A stretch of 64,000 nt of DNA from Diadema setosum. Its lineage: Eukaryota; Echinodermata; Echinoidea; Diadematoida; Diadematidae. The stretch is taken from positions 7,368,501 through 7,432,500 of the forward strand of contig CM067064.1 in the NCBI GenBank assembly GCA_033980235.1, in the 5' to 3' direction. Positions 10,620 to 21,824 of this stretch are shown one piece after another (the stretch's first letter is position 1; the number at the start of each line of letters is the position of its first letter). A program made the position numbers and the translations under genes. The notes beneath the pieces were generated by a model that made no database searches, had not been told where the DNA came from, and was given only the letters and a program-made list of their open reading frames with translations.

Positions 10620-11400
10620 AAATGTTTCATGGTCACAGTAAATGGTACACATGTACGCAAAGGGGATTCTATAAATATCTTTCTTTAAAATCATGCAAAA
10701 TGCTAGCCTCCATGGCTACAGACTACTGCAATAGGACTGCAAGTAAAAACAGCAACCCTATGGATCAGACCAGACAAGAGTTTAAATCCAAGATCTTATA
10801 ATTACAGTGTATTATGACCACATTGATGTTTAAAGGAAAATGACACCAACATACATATTTAGATTGACAGAATACAGCAATATCAGTACAACACATAAGC
10901 AAAGTTTGGGAAAATTTGGACGATCTGTTTGGCCATTCCTGGGTGAAGAGGCTACTACAGTTTGTGATGTCACGCATAGAAAACAAAATTAAGAATATTA
11001 AAAGACTATTCAACATATTTTCACTTTTCAAGCATAACGACAGTGCAACTGACTTTTTCCATTCAGAAGGCAGGGGGAATAACATCACCCTAACATGAGG
11101 TCAGTAGCAAGTCAAGGGAATGTGTATCTTTCATAGAATATGAAATTTGTGGGACTCTCTATATTTTCTTAATTTCTTTTCCATACATGGCATCATGGTG
11201 AAGTAGTATTCTCACCTAGTCACAGCTGCACCATAACTTGAGCAATTCCTAAATTTTGCACGGATTGTCTGATTTTTGTCAAACTTTGCAGTGTGTTTTG
11301 TTTTACTGCTGCATTCACTCATTGCACATATACAATGTACATGTATGTTTGGGTTTCAATCATGGTACATTGTGTGTGTGCAAGTATACCCTCTACTGTC
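10620..11400. other. Gene-free stretch at the 3' side of RPUSD1
   Basis: This probably includes the RPUSD1 3' untranslated region, on the minus strand. I found no clear AATAAA (TTTATT on this strand) near the stop codon at 11418. No repeat family was recognised. Confidence 0.4.
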
Positions 11401-11417
11401 CAGAATTTCTTCTTGTG

Positions 11418-11638
11418 TTATCTATGATCGTCATATGGCATCCATTTGCTGTCCTGACTATGAGTGAACACATCCTCGGCAGTCACGTCAATGTTTTCAC
11501 CAGGGATAGGCATGACAAGTCTGTGCGCTAGGAGCATCATGCGGTACGGAGAAACGTCCTTCCTCATGCTGTACGTGTAGTCTCCGACAATCGGATGACC
11601 GATGCTCTTGCAGTGCACCCGAAGCTGGTGTCGTCGCC
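11418..11638 (-). CDS. RPUSD1: RPUSD1 terminal exon
   Basis: The acceptor reads GATTTCTCTCAG on the minus strand. It completes the G of TGRRHQLRVHC and continues SIGHPIVGDYTYSMRKDVS, then PYRMMLLAHRLVMPIPGENI. It ends DDHR and TAA (11418-11420). Human RPUSD1 shares RMMLHAFYLRIP at the same place. Confidence 0.92.
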
Positions 11639-12916
11639 CTGAGAGAAATCAGTCATGCAAATTTGTCACCAACACGGGAGCCATGGAGAGTTTGTAGCTT
11701 ATAGGGGAGGGAGGGGTTGTCAGGGGTAATGTTCCTGCCTGGGTAAAGGGGCAATTGTATACCTTCATGCAATTTTTCCCTCATGAAATTCATATTCTGA
11801 ATCACATAATTACAAAACAATAAGGGAATATAAAATATTGATGAAGTCCTTCTTTTCTTTTCCTTTTTTTTTGTACTGGGGAACCTCACTGAAACAAGGA
11901 CCTTAAAACCGTAACACTTTGCTATATCAGGTTTCTCACTATATCGTAATACAAAAACAGAGAAATATTAAGAGATTGGACATGTAAAATTACCTTGTTA
12001 TAAGAGGATTTGTTGTATTGGACTTCTTTAAAATGAGATCCACTGTACAGCCATCCTCTGCAATTAATCATTGCAATGCTTCTGGCATTGAGGAAAGGTG
12101 TGTGAAATCACCCTTACCACAATTCCTATTGAAGTAAAGCCCTCTTGATACACAGTTATACTTTAAAAACTGACACAAAAATTTAGTACAATCAGGTCTA
12201 TTCTGGGTGACTGATTGAAATGAAGTCTTATGTTTGATTTTAAGCATACTCTCTTTGCATTGTAATGATGACTGTAGATGGCTATTCAAACCACAAATAT
12301 CCCATTAGATTTACCGGTGTGAGGTTGTAGCAGCACTTTGGTAGCAGGCTCGCCTTCATACTCGCCCCTTGCTACCACCTGCAGCCGTGTCAGTGCAGTC
12401 AGCAGCCTGGTGCCTTGGGGGCACCTCCCATCATCAACCCTCATCATGTGGGTCAGGCCCTCCTCTGGGTTTTGATAGATGGACCGCCTTATCTCCAGCT
12501 CACTTCCCGCAACATGACCTCTGACCTTTAGTTCAGACGAAGAGAACAAAGAAAATAATTGGGGAAGTTTTTCATTCCATAAAGTTGCCATGATTGCTGT
12601 CATTACACCCAAGAGGATTATGGTAGTCTGGGGAATTAACAATACACCAACAAAATGGTATGGCACACTAAGACCAATCCAGGTAATATGCTTTATTACT
12701 ACCAGTGAAAGTTTATTCAGTATTGTTAATACACCATCATGAAAACATACAGGATGTTGCCACCAGAAGCACTTATGTGGCATAAAATTGTGGCAGCAAA
12801 GGAACAATTACACCTTCAACTGTCATAAACTTAGGGCAATCTAATATCCATTTATACAAACTTTTCATATGCTAAGCTGTGATTGAGACATTAGATTTTT
12901 CTGGATACTGGGAGCG

Positions 12917-12948
<32 letters not shown>

Positions 12949-15459
12949 CTAAATAAATAAATAAAAACGAAAAAAGAAAAAAATAGGGCTACTACAATTT
13001 AAATCTGATGCTGAAATTGAAAACAAGAGGTTGCTGCAGTGTCAGTCTTAACTTCAACATGTCCTATGAATGACATATAAGTCATGTGACAGTCAATTGC
13101 AGCTCTGCTATTCCTTCACATTTGCTTAAAGGGTGTGTACAGTTCTGGTCGAGGTGAGGATTTAGCTTTGCGAGATATTCAGAAACCACTCTATGAGATG
13201 TCAAAGAGCATGCAATTCTAAGGGGTATCAAAAGTTTATTTGATGAAAATCGGTTTTGAAATGGCTTAGATATCCAAAAACAAGGTGAAACAAAGAGATC
13301 CTAATAAAAGGCGTGGCCTGTCGCCTTTTATTATTAGCACTTTTTTGGATATCACAGCCATTTGAAAACCAATTTTCATCAAATAAACATTACATCCTTG
13401 TTAAGATTACATGCTCTTTCATATTTCATAACAGGTTTCTCATTATCTCACTTAGGAATGTTCAAAACATGAATCCCCACCTCAACCAGTACTTTTCAGT
13501 CCCTTTAATATACTACATGTTTAAGTATCTTACCAGTGCCAGATACTGTTTGGTCACTTTGCGATTCTTGAACATCTCCATCCCGACAGCAGAAGCCTTC
13601 TTGTTGAGGGCGATGCACAGAACACCACTTGTTGAATAGTCCAAGCGATGCACAAATCTTGTAGGGTAAATAAGTTAGGAAGGGGACTCACATGAGAAAA
13701 ATACATGCAAATTTGGGTGAAATGTTTGCCTAATGTTCTCTTATTTGGAATAAGGGAATTCACAGTACCATAACCGAGTATTAAACTACAGCTTGGTAGT
13801 AGATTGGACTGTATTTTTAACACATCAAAACATAAACCAGAGTTTGGAAGGCAAGGCTCAAGACCTTTATGGTGGCTATACCTGTCCATTTTGCAATTGT
13901 ATTTTATCATCATGTCATTTGCAAGTACACTGAAACTCAATAAATCTATCAACTTGCAAAAACATTGCCTCCTGCAATATGCATTGTATATCCTCTCCAA
14001 GGGAGGATATTGCTCATTTTTCTTTTGAAGAGGGATAATTCTTTCTTTTTCCATCAATATGATTCTGAACAGCGAATTTGACTGGCAAAAATTACCATAC
14101 AAGTCCAAGTTCATGAAATATATTCTACATAACAGGGGATGAATATACACGCACATATGAATTATCACACTTTTTTTTTCACTATCATCAAATGTGCAAA
14201 TGTACAAATCTACAACTGTTTCAGATAGAGGTCGTTTCAATTTAACAAAATCAACTTACAATCGTGAGATATTTCATTCACTCTAGCTTCAAACCAAAAA
14301 ATAAGTTCATAAAATTACCGGAAACTGTGGCAGAGTTGTCCATCTACCAAGTCTGGGTAGAAATGTGCTAATTGTGTCTCCACAGTCACTGCATCTTCTG
14401 CCTTGTCACTGTTGATCTTAACATCATAGTGTTTGTCAACAATGATGTAGTTGTCACTTTTGTATAAAATCTGTTGACCGCAAGCAAAAACATAAAAAAC
14501 ACTGCATCTTAAAATGTGTTTCTTAATGTTGATGTTAAACTATTGGCAACACTTGATAAAGACACCTTGAATAAACAAAGGGCAACTTCTATATTTTCAC
14601 CAGGAGCATGCTGGTGTAAGTGCAGATTTTTCCTCAGTTTAAATGCATGAATTCCTGTGTAAGTGATTTGTGTCTATGTCACATGCCTTCTGGGTCTATC
14701 TAATTGACAGCAATAACCTACACTATGTATGATCAGAGTGTGATAAATGTGTACGAGTATATGTATCTCTAGAGGAAAATATTGCCACTGCTGTCATGAT
14801 ACTCGGTACTCAGGAGACTCTTAGTGTGACATATTTAAAGGGCTGCCATCATCTACAGTTGTATATCACTCATTCTACTACTGAATGTCATTTCTGTTTG
14901 TCTTCTTATTTTGTGTTGGAGCTTTGGTGAATCTGTATCCTTCTTTCTTTCTTTTTTTTTTAACCCGCTGAGGACGAGTCCCGAGTATACTCGGGCAAGC
15001 GTCTATGGGAAATGCGTGTTGTTGCAAAATCAAACTGTCCTCAACGGGTTAATGTACAGTACACATTTTTCAACATGGTCATTATGGAAATAACTGCCTA
15101 AAAGCTACCATGTACATGTAACCAAACCCAAAAGACTAAGGATAAATGGCCTTTCTTAAGGCAACATAAGTGATGTCAGTGAGCTCAACCAAGAACGTCA
15201 AAATTAAGTCCATGGTCATATCCAATGACGAACCAGAGCAGCAGCTCCTCGTCTTTATTTACATCATGGTACACATCAACAGCTAAGAAGCAATTTATGA
15301 TTTAAATCTCTGTATGTATCATATAACTTTCTTCACTCTTTTTTTTCATACATGTGTTTTTTTGTTTGTTTGTTTGTTTGTTTGTTTGTTTGTTTGTTTG
15401 TTTGTTTGTTTGTTTTGTTTCATTACCTTTATGTCATCCAAGCTTGCTGGGGTATTCAT
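11418..15459 (-). CDS. RPUSD1: RPUSD1-like RNA pseudouridine synthase, five exons, complete
   Basis: The coding exons on the minus strand are 15459-15427, 14470-14319, 13657-13534, 12525-12315 and 11638-11418. They total 741 bases, 246 residues plus TAA, with every phase consistent. The fold is the RluA-type pseudouridine synthase. Motif II, RFVHRLDYSTSGVLCIALNK, contains the catalytic aspartate at residue 68. A later TGRRHQLRVHCKSIGHPIVG is the conserved binding motif. The N-terminus MNTPASLDDIKILYKSDNYI aligns with human RPUSD1 (..ENLSIVYRSRDFLVVNKHWD). Human RPUSD1 is longer because of a proline-rich C-terminal tail absent here. The enzyme isomerises uridine to pseudouridine in RNA. An in-frame upstream ATG at 15540 could add 27 residues, but family alignment favours 15459. 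Confidence 0.93.
11876..12045. mobile_element. Short Tigger/pogo-like MITE in RPUSD1 intron 4
   Basis: The ends are CTGGGGAACCTCACTGAAAC and, reverse-complemented, CAGTGGATCTCATTTTAAAG, each next to TA. The arms are diverged, so this is a weaker call than the copies at 9660 and 41893. Confidence 0.45.
12315..12525 (-). CDS. RPUSD1: RPUSD1 exon 4
   Basis: The acceptor lies after a CT-rich tract ending GAACTAAAG; the donor is CACACCG then GTAAAT. It encodes VRGHVAGSELEIRRSIYQNP and ends EPATKVLLQPHT, matching human LLRGHI...GDPVSKVLLKPLT. The longer open frame around it (12286-12807) simply runs on into the introns. Confidence 0.92.
13130..13504 (-). mobile_element. TTAA-flanked foldback MITE family A, copy 1
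   Basis: It is flanked by TTAA at 13126-13129 and 13505-13508. The ends are AGGGTGTGTACAGTTCTGGT and CAGTACTTTTCAGTCCCT. The two halves are imperfect reverse complements, both containing ATTTTCATCAAATAAAC-type and GGATATC blocks, meeting near 13320. The other copies are at 25097, 32289 and 37143. Confidence 0.92.
13534..13657 (-). CDS. RPUSD1: RPUSD1 exon 3, catalytic HRLD motif
   Basis: The acceptor is TTTACCCTACAAG; the donor is GCACTG then GTAAGA. It encodes FVHRLDYSTSGVLCIALNKK then NRKVTKQYLAL. HRLD..TSG is the RluA-family active-site motif. A palindromic transposon (13130-13504) ends only 29 bases beyond this exon on the donor side. Confidence 0.94.
13554..14240 (-). other. Long open frame through RPUSD1 intron 2, probably not a gene
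   Basis: A 228-codon frame runs through the intron and overlaps exon 3 out of frame. It has no ATG at its 5' limit, no repeat-rich or domain-like composition that I recognise, and contradicts the well-supported RPUSD1 frame. I list it because its length is unusual for AT-rich intron DNA. Confidence 0.25.
14319..14470 (-). CDS. RPUSD1: RPUSD1 exon 2
   Basis: The acceptor is GCGGTCAACAG, and the exon ends CAGTTTCCG before GTAATT. It encodes ILYKSDNYIIVDKHYDVKIN and VDGQLCHSF, matching human IVYRSRDFLVVNKHWDVRID and PDTCYGF. Confidence 0.93.
14964..15048 (+). mobile_element. TTAACCC micro-MITE, copy 3
   Basis: It is flanked by TTAA at 14960-14963 and 15049-15052. The ends are CCCGCTGAGGACGAG and CTGTCCTCAACGGG. 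The internal palindrome CCCGAGTATACTCGGG is intact. It lies in RPUSD1 intron 1, opposite in orientation to the gene, and is one of the best-preserved copies. Confidence 0.92.
15357..15418. repeat. (TTTG)n microsatellite
   Basis: About 14 units of TTTG/GTTT lie inside RPUSD1 intron 1, ending only a few bases beyond the splice donor of the first coding exon. Length variation here could affect the spacing of intronic signals. Confidence 0.95.
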
Positions 15460-15592
15460 TCCAAGTAGAACTCGACACAGGTATGAGTACTTCCAGCGAA
15501 GATAAACATGAACATGTTGACTCACTCTGCCGGCCAACATTCATGGGTGCTTTTCATGGATGAAGTTGTGCAAATCATCTACAAAGGCAAAC
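15427..15592 (-). CDS. RPUSD1: RPUSD1 first coding exon and 5' leader
   Basis: Coding starts at 15459 (ATGAATACC) and gives MNTPASLDDIK before the donor AAAG then GTAATG. The leader is bounded upstream by a very good acceptor (TTTTTCTTTTCAG) at 15593-15594, so an upstream non-coding exon is likely. A donor-like GGGGCG then GTAAGT at about 16602 on the minus strand is a candidate for its end. Short upstream ATG frames are present in the leader. Confidence 0.8.
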
Positions 15593-16559
15593 CTGAAAAG
15601 AAAAATGACAAAGAGTACATGGTAAGCATTTTATCCATCCATCTTGCTACATCTGCAGGCATGAAACAAATCAAAGTTCAGTATACCGTACCACACTATG
15701 TATTATATTTTCTTCAACAGATGAGGCAATAGGCAGGTCAGGTTAGACCCTTTTCAGGAGAAAATTCATGAAACAATGTGCATTTCCTTCCCAGCTCATT
15801 CTCAACTATTTGGGGCTTGATGATTGCCTTCCTGATAAGGCTAAGGGCAAGGGTCTGTATCATTCTATCATTAAACTGCATCAAGTATTCAAGGTCAGGA
15901 GGGGTATACAGCCACACACGTGGTTGTATCCATAATAATCCCAGTTGCTGGATACAGCCACACACACCCGCCGTGCACATCATACATCATCATTTCTTCA
16001 ATTGTATTCCTCTGTATAAACGTTTACTGAAGAAAACTCATAATCCATACCTTCATCCCACTGCTTATTAGAATATTAGTTATGATAATCCCTTGCAACA
16101 TGTGTTTTTTTGTTTTTGTTTTTGTTTTTTTAAGAAGGTTTTTAGGCCTAGGCACCTACTTCATTTCTAAACATTTATTTGCTAAATTGTTTTTTCTCCA
16201 TGGTTTTTTGATCTGGTCGCAGTAAGGCCCTACCAGCTAGCATAGATGCAAGTTCGGCACTTTCAATCATCTTGTTACTAGACCTATACATGCTAAACTC
16301 AAATTAAGGAAGAAACAGAAAGTCGGCTATTCTGGGTTTTGTGACACGTTGACATGTGGGCCTGTGCTGTGCTGTGGCGTGACAGTGCTAGTCAGTGACT
16401 TAAGTCTGCAAGAACCTGCAAGAATCTTCAGGACTGAAGGAGGCAGAATACAGAAGAAGAAGAAGAAGTCACAAACACAATTAGAAATTGGTGGGACTGA
16501 GCAATGACCCATCATACGACATCATACTGACAATCTAGATATAAATGACAGGCTAACAT

Positions 16560-16720
16560 GCGCGTGCGTGTAGGGCGATGAACATTTTCCCGATAACTTA
16601 CCGCCCCGAACACTTGATTTAGGCTCCTCTATTTATATCATTGTGGACGCTGTCTTCTTTTCTTGGTGCAGTCCTAGAAGGTTGACTCACTGTGTTGAAT
16701 TTCGGGTCCATACATTTCAT
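16560..16720 (-). promoter_or_regulatory. Candidate RPUSD1 upstream non-coding exon / promoter area
   Basis: CpG dinucleotides are more frequent here than in the flanking DNA. The minus strand has the donor-like GGGGCG then GTAAGT at 16602/16601. The distance and orientation suit a 5' exon spliced to the acceptor at 15593. No TATA box is obvious. This is inference from splice signals only. Confidence 0.3.
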
Positions 16721-16859
16721 ACGACACGATGTATACGGACTGTGCTGGATCCTCGCTATCATATCCAGCGCACGAACCAACCATCTTCCATCCTACGTTT
16801 TGCTAGTATAGCGCCATCTAACAACAATTTACCCGTAAACATCTACGCAGCTAACTGCA

Positions 16860-17110
16860 TCTTCCATGAGCCTTCTCCTCAGTTTCTTACTTTCTTTTTC
16901 ATTTCTGTCTTTCATTCTCTCTCCCTCTTTCTCTACTGTCCTTCTGTCTTTCCTTTTTTATCCCTTTATTTCTTCTTCATCTTCTGTTTGTTTTTTTCGT
17001 TTTTCCATCGTCTTCATCTCCTTTTGTCTCTTTAGCCATCATAAGTTTTCTCCTCTTTCACTTTCTAATAACCATCAATCACCATATCAATCCATCTTTT
17101 TCCATCTCAA
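16860..17110. repeat. Polypyrimidine (CTTT/TTC-rich) tract
   Basis: About 200 bases on the plus strand are nearly all C and T, with many TTTCT, TCTCTC and TTCATC runs. The long open frames across it are low-complexity by-products. Confidence 0.7.
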
Positions 17111-17774
17111 TTCAAAGTGGCAATTCATTTCTTTCGATACCAATCACTATTCAATGAAGATAAAAGACAATTTATGCGCACTGAAGGATGGCATAAAATC
17201 CGTTTAATCCGTGGCACAAAAAGCAGTTTGTCAGCCATGTTGGCGAACATTGCAACACATAACAAATGCATTGTTTCCACTTTAATATACCGCCATATCT
17301 CTGGGATGAGGGTATCTATACCCGTCTGTTTAGAACACTGCCCTATAATGGTGGTTCATGAAAAGTGTCATCGCAAAACGAGTTATCAGGATTCTTATCA
17401 AGATTTGAGATAGTTGAGACCTGCGAGTCACAACCAAGAAAATAATGAAAGAAAATTTGGGATATTTTTAATCATATAAATACTGAATTATACATATATA
17501 TTTTTTTTCTTGTTATGCAAAAAGTGAGGACTATATCATATATCACTTGAAATGTATTTTGCTCTATCTGATTGCGGACTTACTACAGAATGTTCAAAAA
17601 TACGTAGCTGCACTTATAATTATACATGCAGCACTTAACCCGATTTTCCATGAAACTCTTCATTCATTATACACCTCATAAATATCGCACAATTTTAATG
17701 AAGAATATACGTTTTTATTTACATGTTTATTGCTTTTCTATATATGAACCCAGTGTTCTTTGCATGTGACGCCA

Positions 17775-18000
17775 TTATATCCAATACTGATATGCTAAAT
17801 CAAATCTGTTTGTGAACGCTTCGAATCGGGCCTCAGTCGGGTCAATCAGTATGGGTGTAACTTTGTGATGATCGGACATGTACTTTTTGTTTTCATTCGT
17901 CCAGTATGTTGCACCGAAAGTGTATGCAACCAGCCTTACAATTTCGAAAGGAACCAAATGCATTACACTATTCCCGGAGACAAAATTAATTGAGTCCCTC
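17775..18000 (-). CDS. Possible terminal exon of an unrecognised gene
   Basis: On the minus strand an open frame of about 75 codons begins after a plausible acceptor (ATTGCTTCATTTTGAG) and ends at TAA. The AATAAA signals lie about 60 bases further on, near 17710-17722. The translation looks non-repetitive and protein-like (for example HLVPFEIVRLVAYTFGATYW and ILIDPTEARFEAFTNRFDLA), but I do not recognise the family. The required upstream exon must supply two bases of a codon, and I could not find it. It may be a chance frame. Confidence 0.28.
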
Positions 18001-19040
18001 AAAATGAAGCAATTAATATAAAAAAGATAAACATTTCAAAACGTAAAAGCTACACACAGAGGTATTCTCCACATATTTCCTATGTTAAATTGCTTTATGA
18101 TAATCATTTATATGCACAGCACTTTTATGTCTTGCCATGATAGACGTATAGTTGATACACACTTAGTGTATATAGATAATCAAGTTAATGTGCAAAAGGT
18201 ATCTTTTTTTTAATAAGAATTGAAAAACACATGAATTTGATAAAGATAGTTATGTCCAGCCGATTTCTTTTGCTTCTTCTGAAACGAAAATCGTCTTAAC
18301 TGCCCATCTTTATCGTATGAACATCACTATAAATCTCTGTCATTCTAAAGATGACGATCTGAGCATTCTTTTTTTTTTAAGAGTCATGTATCTTCACTTA
18401 CATTCCCATGGACTTACGACGAATATATTAATTTCATTTCATTTATTTTCACCGTATGCATATACACCTGTACATAAAAATGTGGGAATAGTGTGACAAG
18501 TATAACATGAAAATGTGACAAAACAAACCAACAAGCAAACAAACAACCAAAGTTATCAAGTAAAGGGGTTAATGAGAAGGCAGTTGGCCTTATTTAGAAT
18601 TAACCCCGGGAAAGTAAATACAGTGTTTTGTCTCTTCTTTCTATGACTGACAAAAAAGTCGGCACATACGCGCACATTACACAAACCCAAGCACACTAAC
18701 AATGCGCAAGATGTATAATTTTCACAAACACACCCCTATCATGCTAATCTCTTCAATTCAGAATGATATTGATTAATTCCAGAATACCTTTCAAGTAAAA
18801 TATGCTTGAAAAGCTTTCTTAAAACTTTTTACCGTTTTCTTATACATCTCACATTAAAGTGTAACTAGAATTCCAGATTTGAGGGCCTTGAAAAATATTT
18901 ATTTTATAAAGGATAGACATTGTCTCTCTCCCGGTAAACATCGATCGTTTATTATCACCCTGATAGGCCTATATATGGCATCTCCTGTGGTGCTCTCCTG
19001 GATGCCACCCTTGGTTTACAACGGACTGAATTATCACAAC

Positions 19041-19044
19041 TGTG

Positions 19045-19089
<45 letters not shown>

Positions 19090-19140
19090 ATGTTTGTGTA
19101 TGTGTGCGTGCGTGTGTGTGTAGTGTGTGTGTGTGTGTGT
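19041..19140. repeat. (TG)n microsatellite, interrupted
   Basis: TG repeats run about 100 bases with CG, AG and TATG interruptions. Cysteine/valine-rich open frames across it are artefacts. Confidence 0.95.
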
Positions 19141-19364
19141 TTTAATAAATGCAAATTCTTTGTAATCGATACAGCCAACCCTTTAAATTTCTGCCCCTGA
19201 AAGGTTTCATAATTTATAGATTCAGATTTTGACACCGTAAAGTGCTACCATTTTGGAGGAGGAACTTGAAAGTTAGCCCGAATCCCACATTGTTGTCCTT
19301 TGACCCTATGTGGGTCTGTGCAAAAGTTTTAACATAAAAGTATTGCCCGAAAAAAACCCCACTC

Positions 19365-19426
19365 AAAACAAAACAAAACAAAACAAAACAAAACAAAACA
19401 AAACAAAACAAAACAAAACAAAACAA
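19365..19426. repeat. (AAAAC)n microsatellite
   Basis: About 12 near-perfect AAAAC units, ending CAAAACAACAAC. Confidence 0.95.
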
Positions 19427-20149
19427 CAACACAAACATGCTGTATCCTTGTGATAAAAACATATATAACAAAAATCAAAGTTTAGAAGCAGTGGAACATT
19501 GAATATTGCAACTACATAACGAATACCAACAATCAATATGCCACAATGAACAATCTGAATAATACATCACCAGAACAACGGATCCGACCTACATACCCAC
19601 TGTCATGTCTTGTATATTACTATAAAGTTCAAACGTTACATCATTTGCTGTTTGTGTTGGTGTATGCAACAATATTGCATCTTACACTCAACAAGGTTTA
19701 AAATGTGTTCATATCGTAGTTGTGATACTTTTATTACTACTTCATGACATCCGCATGGCGAATATAAGAACACATGCCAATTCTCTTCAGCATGAAATGA
19801 AATACGAAAAAGGAAAAAAAAATCTACAGACGTATTAAACAGAGATTAATAGGCCCTATATTGTAAAAAGTAGATTTCATAGATAACATCAATCAAATTC
19901 CCCTGGAACTCACACTCTAATCATTGCAAAATCCATTATGAATTCTAGAAAATAAACTAATATATTACATGTAACAACTGTTAACCAAACAACGAATTGC
20001 GTTGCCTGCCATAAGCATGGACACTACCAACAGTACCGGCACTAGGTAGTTCCCATTGGTATATCTCACCTCCCTGGTATAATTTGGTATGGTGTAATTT
20101 GTAAATTGTGTAAATTACCACCAAACAGATACTAGTAACGGTAACGCCG

Positions 20150-20720
20150 CTGGAGCCAGGCGTACGGATGCGTCGTGGATGGAGTTCAGTCACTGGTAGC
20201 TTTCATGGTAGAGCCCAGCTGTGGATGGGGCGGGCGCGTGGTTTGTAGCAAAGTCATTCAAACGAGAAGTGAAGACATCCACCAACGATCCGCGGTACGC
20301 TCCGGCGGTGTGTGCGAGAATAATGCAGTGCAACCTCAATGCTGGATTGCCATTGGGAATCAGGGAGTTTCAAAAACAGTACACACTGTTGGAGTTGTAT
20401 GTAGGCCTATGCAGTATTGTGTGAGGGGACTAGTACGGAGGACCCGAGAAGCCTCTCCTAACTCTTCTACAAAGTGGGATGCCATTCCGCTTCATCTGCT
20501 AGTCTGTGATCTAACGGATTATTATGACATGCTTTTCATCGTCTGTTTACCAGTTTGCAATGACCATCCCTTCGTCGTGAAGAATCGTACAACATTCTAG
20601 ACGCTTTCGCCGCTTTCCCTCTCCACCCGTACGAGTTTTCACCCCTGTGCGAGCACATCATCCAAGCCAGCCCTCCCGAATCAACAGGATCTCGCTCCGC
20701 TCCTCGCTCGCTTGACCGCT
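20150..20720 (+). promoter_or_regulatory. CpG-containing block, candidate promoter of the plus-strand signal-peptide gene
   Basis: CpG sites (for example GGTAACGCCGCTGG, GGCGTACGGATGCGTCG, GGGCGGGCGCG, CGATCCGCGGTACGC) cluster here, in contrast with the AT-rich flanks. A 141-codon open frame on the plus strand is not recognisable. The block lies 0.5-1 kb upstream of the start codon at 21243, a fitting place for a promoter and non-coding first exon. This is inferred from composition and position. Confidence 0.35.
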
Positions 20721-21080
20721 AGCAAGCGCTGGCAATGGGCCGAGCACACTCATAAACTGGTACCACTGGTCAGCGATGTCCATTCTCAACCACAACATAC
20801 CAGGATCAAGACTGCCCAGGAACAATAAAAGATCATTTTGTATGGATCTAACGTTAAACGAAGCCGGTAACATTATTGAATGAATGGTCACTTCTTAGCT
20901 GTGGGATGTGGAGTAGGCCTACCACACAACACAGCTCTGTTGTCAGAATCAACTAACAACTTTCTTGCCCCGTATCGCAATAGTGATACTTATATTACTT
21001 CTCTATAGACCAGTCTATATAGGAATGAGGATAAATGGAGTAGTTTCTATGCATTGTTTGTATGACTTGCTGATTTTCAG

Positions 21081-21306
21081 CTAGAAATCATCTTCGAGGA
21101 AAAACTTTTGATTCAGTGACTCTGTTTGTAAGGGAAGCAACCTCAGCCTCTTGTTTTGTGGAGTTGTACACACAGAGAGGTCGGAGGTTTGAAGTTTGGA
21201 TTAAATGTGATGAATTGACACCAGAGCTGTGGCAGTGGAACCATGGATATTCTCACCAGTTTAGCTGCAGTCCTGCTCTTCGAGACCCTGTGTGTCGGTC
21301 TGTCAG
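21081..21306 (+). CDS. First coding exon of a secreted or membrane protein (signal peptide)
   Basis: The coding part is 21243-21306. The start context is AACCATGG, near the vertebrate-type optimum (A at -3, G at +4), and an in-frame TGA lies just upstream at 21216-21218. The 21 residues are MDILTSLAAVLLFETLCVGL then S: a polar start, a hydrophobic core and small residues near the end, as in a signal peptide. The frame leaves one G before the donor GTGAGC. A strong acceptor (TGCTGATTTTCAG) at 21079-21080 suggests that the exon begins at 21081, with an earlier non-coding exon. The mature protein is not in view, so I cannot name the family. No further exon was found in the 42.7 kb downstream. 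Confidence 0.6.
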
Positions 21307-21518
21307 GTGAGCTGATCTTGTTTTACTCTGACCTTCCTTGATATTTTGTAATAATCTCCCGAGTCCTTTGAGTTCTCTTCTGGAGGAAGCACTCAAATTC
21401 AAGATATTGATGAATCGTGTAAAACTCCAAAGCGAGACAATGCTCCTTCTCACAGTAAATTAACGAGTGGAATAAGTTACCATCATTTGTAGTTGACAGC
21501 CCATCAGCGAACTGTTTT

Positions 21519-21824
21519 GGCCCAAATTCACGAAGGTGGTACAAATGAAACCAAGGTTTAAAGCCAAGTGTCTCAAGGAATATTTTGTTATGATCGAGAG
21601 GTAATTTCTTCGACAAAATGACTGTTTTGTTGACGAAATTAACATTTCGTGGACGAAATGTTCATTTAGTCACAAAATGTTATTTTGTTTCAAAATAATC
21701 ATTTCAGCGACGAAATGACTGACTTTGTAACGAAATATACATGCGACATTTGGCGCTCCATGGTTTTTGTCCATGGTTTAAACCATGAACAGTTTCATTT
21801 GTGCCACCTTCCTGAATTTGGGCC
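21519..21824. mobile_element. MITE with GGCCCAAATTCA inverted repeats and internal TTTCG/CGAAA units
   Basis: The left arm GGCCCAAATTCACGAAGGTG, continuing GTACAAATGAAAC, pairs with the right arm GTTTCATTTGTGCCACCTTC then CTGAATTTGGGCC. The arms are about 33 bp with few mismatches. The interior carries repeated short palindromes such as CATTTCGTGGACGAAATG and a perfect 16-bp palindrome, CATGGTTTAAACCATG, at 21772-21787. It lies about 200 bases beyond the signal-peptide exon. Confidence 0.88.

Larger units (their letters stand above)
18010..19980. other. AT-rich anonymous stretch
   Basis: Apart from the TG-rich microsatellite at 19041-19140 and the AAAAC repeat at 19365-19426, I see no gene, inverted-repeat element or splice-bounded open frame. 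Confidence 0.5.

Noticed and set aside
19981..20193. Minus-strand frame with a membrane-segment-like TSICLVVIYTIYKL and a good donor, as the first exon of a type II membrane protein
   Set aside because: The frame has no ATG (it begins at a GTG), an in-frame TGA lies just upstream, and its phase does not fit the possible exon at 17775-18000.
20175..20600. 141-codon plus-strand frame in the CpG block
   Set aside because: No recognisable protein features. Open frames are expected by chance in GC-richer DNA, and a promoter explains the composition better.
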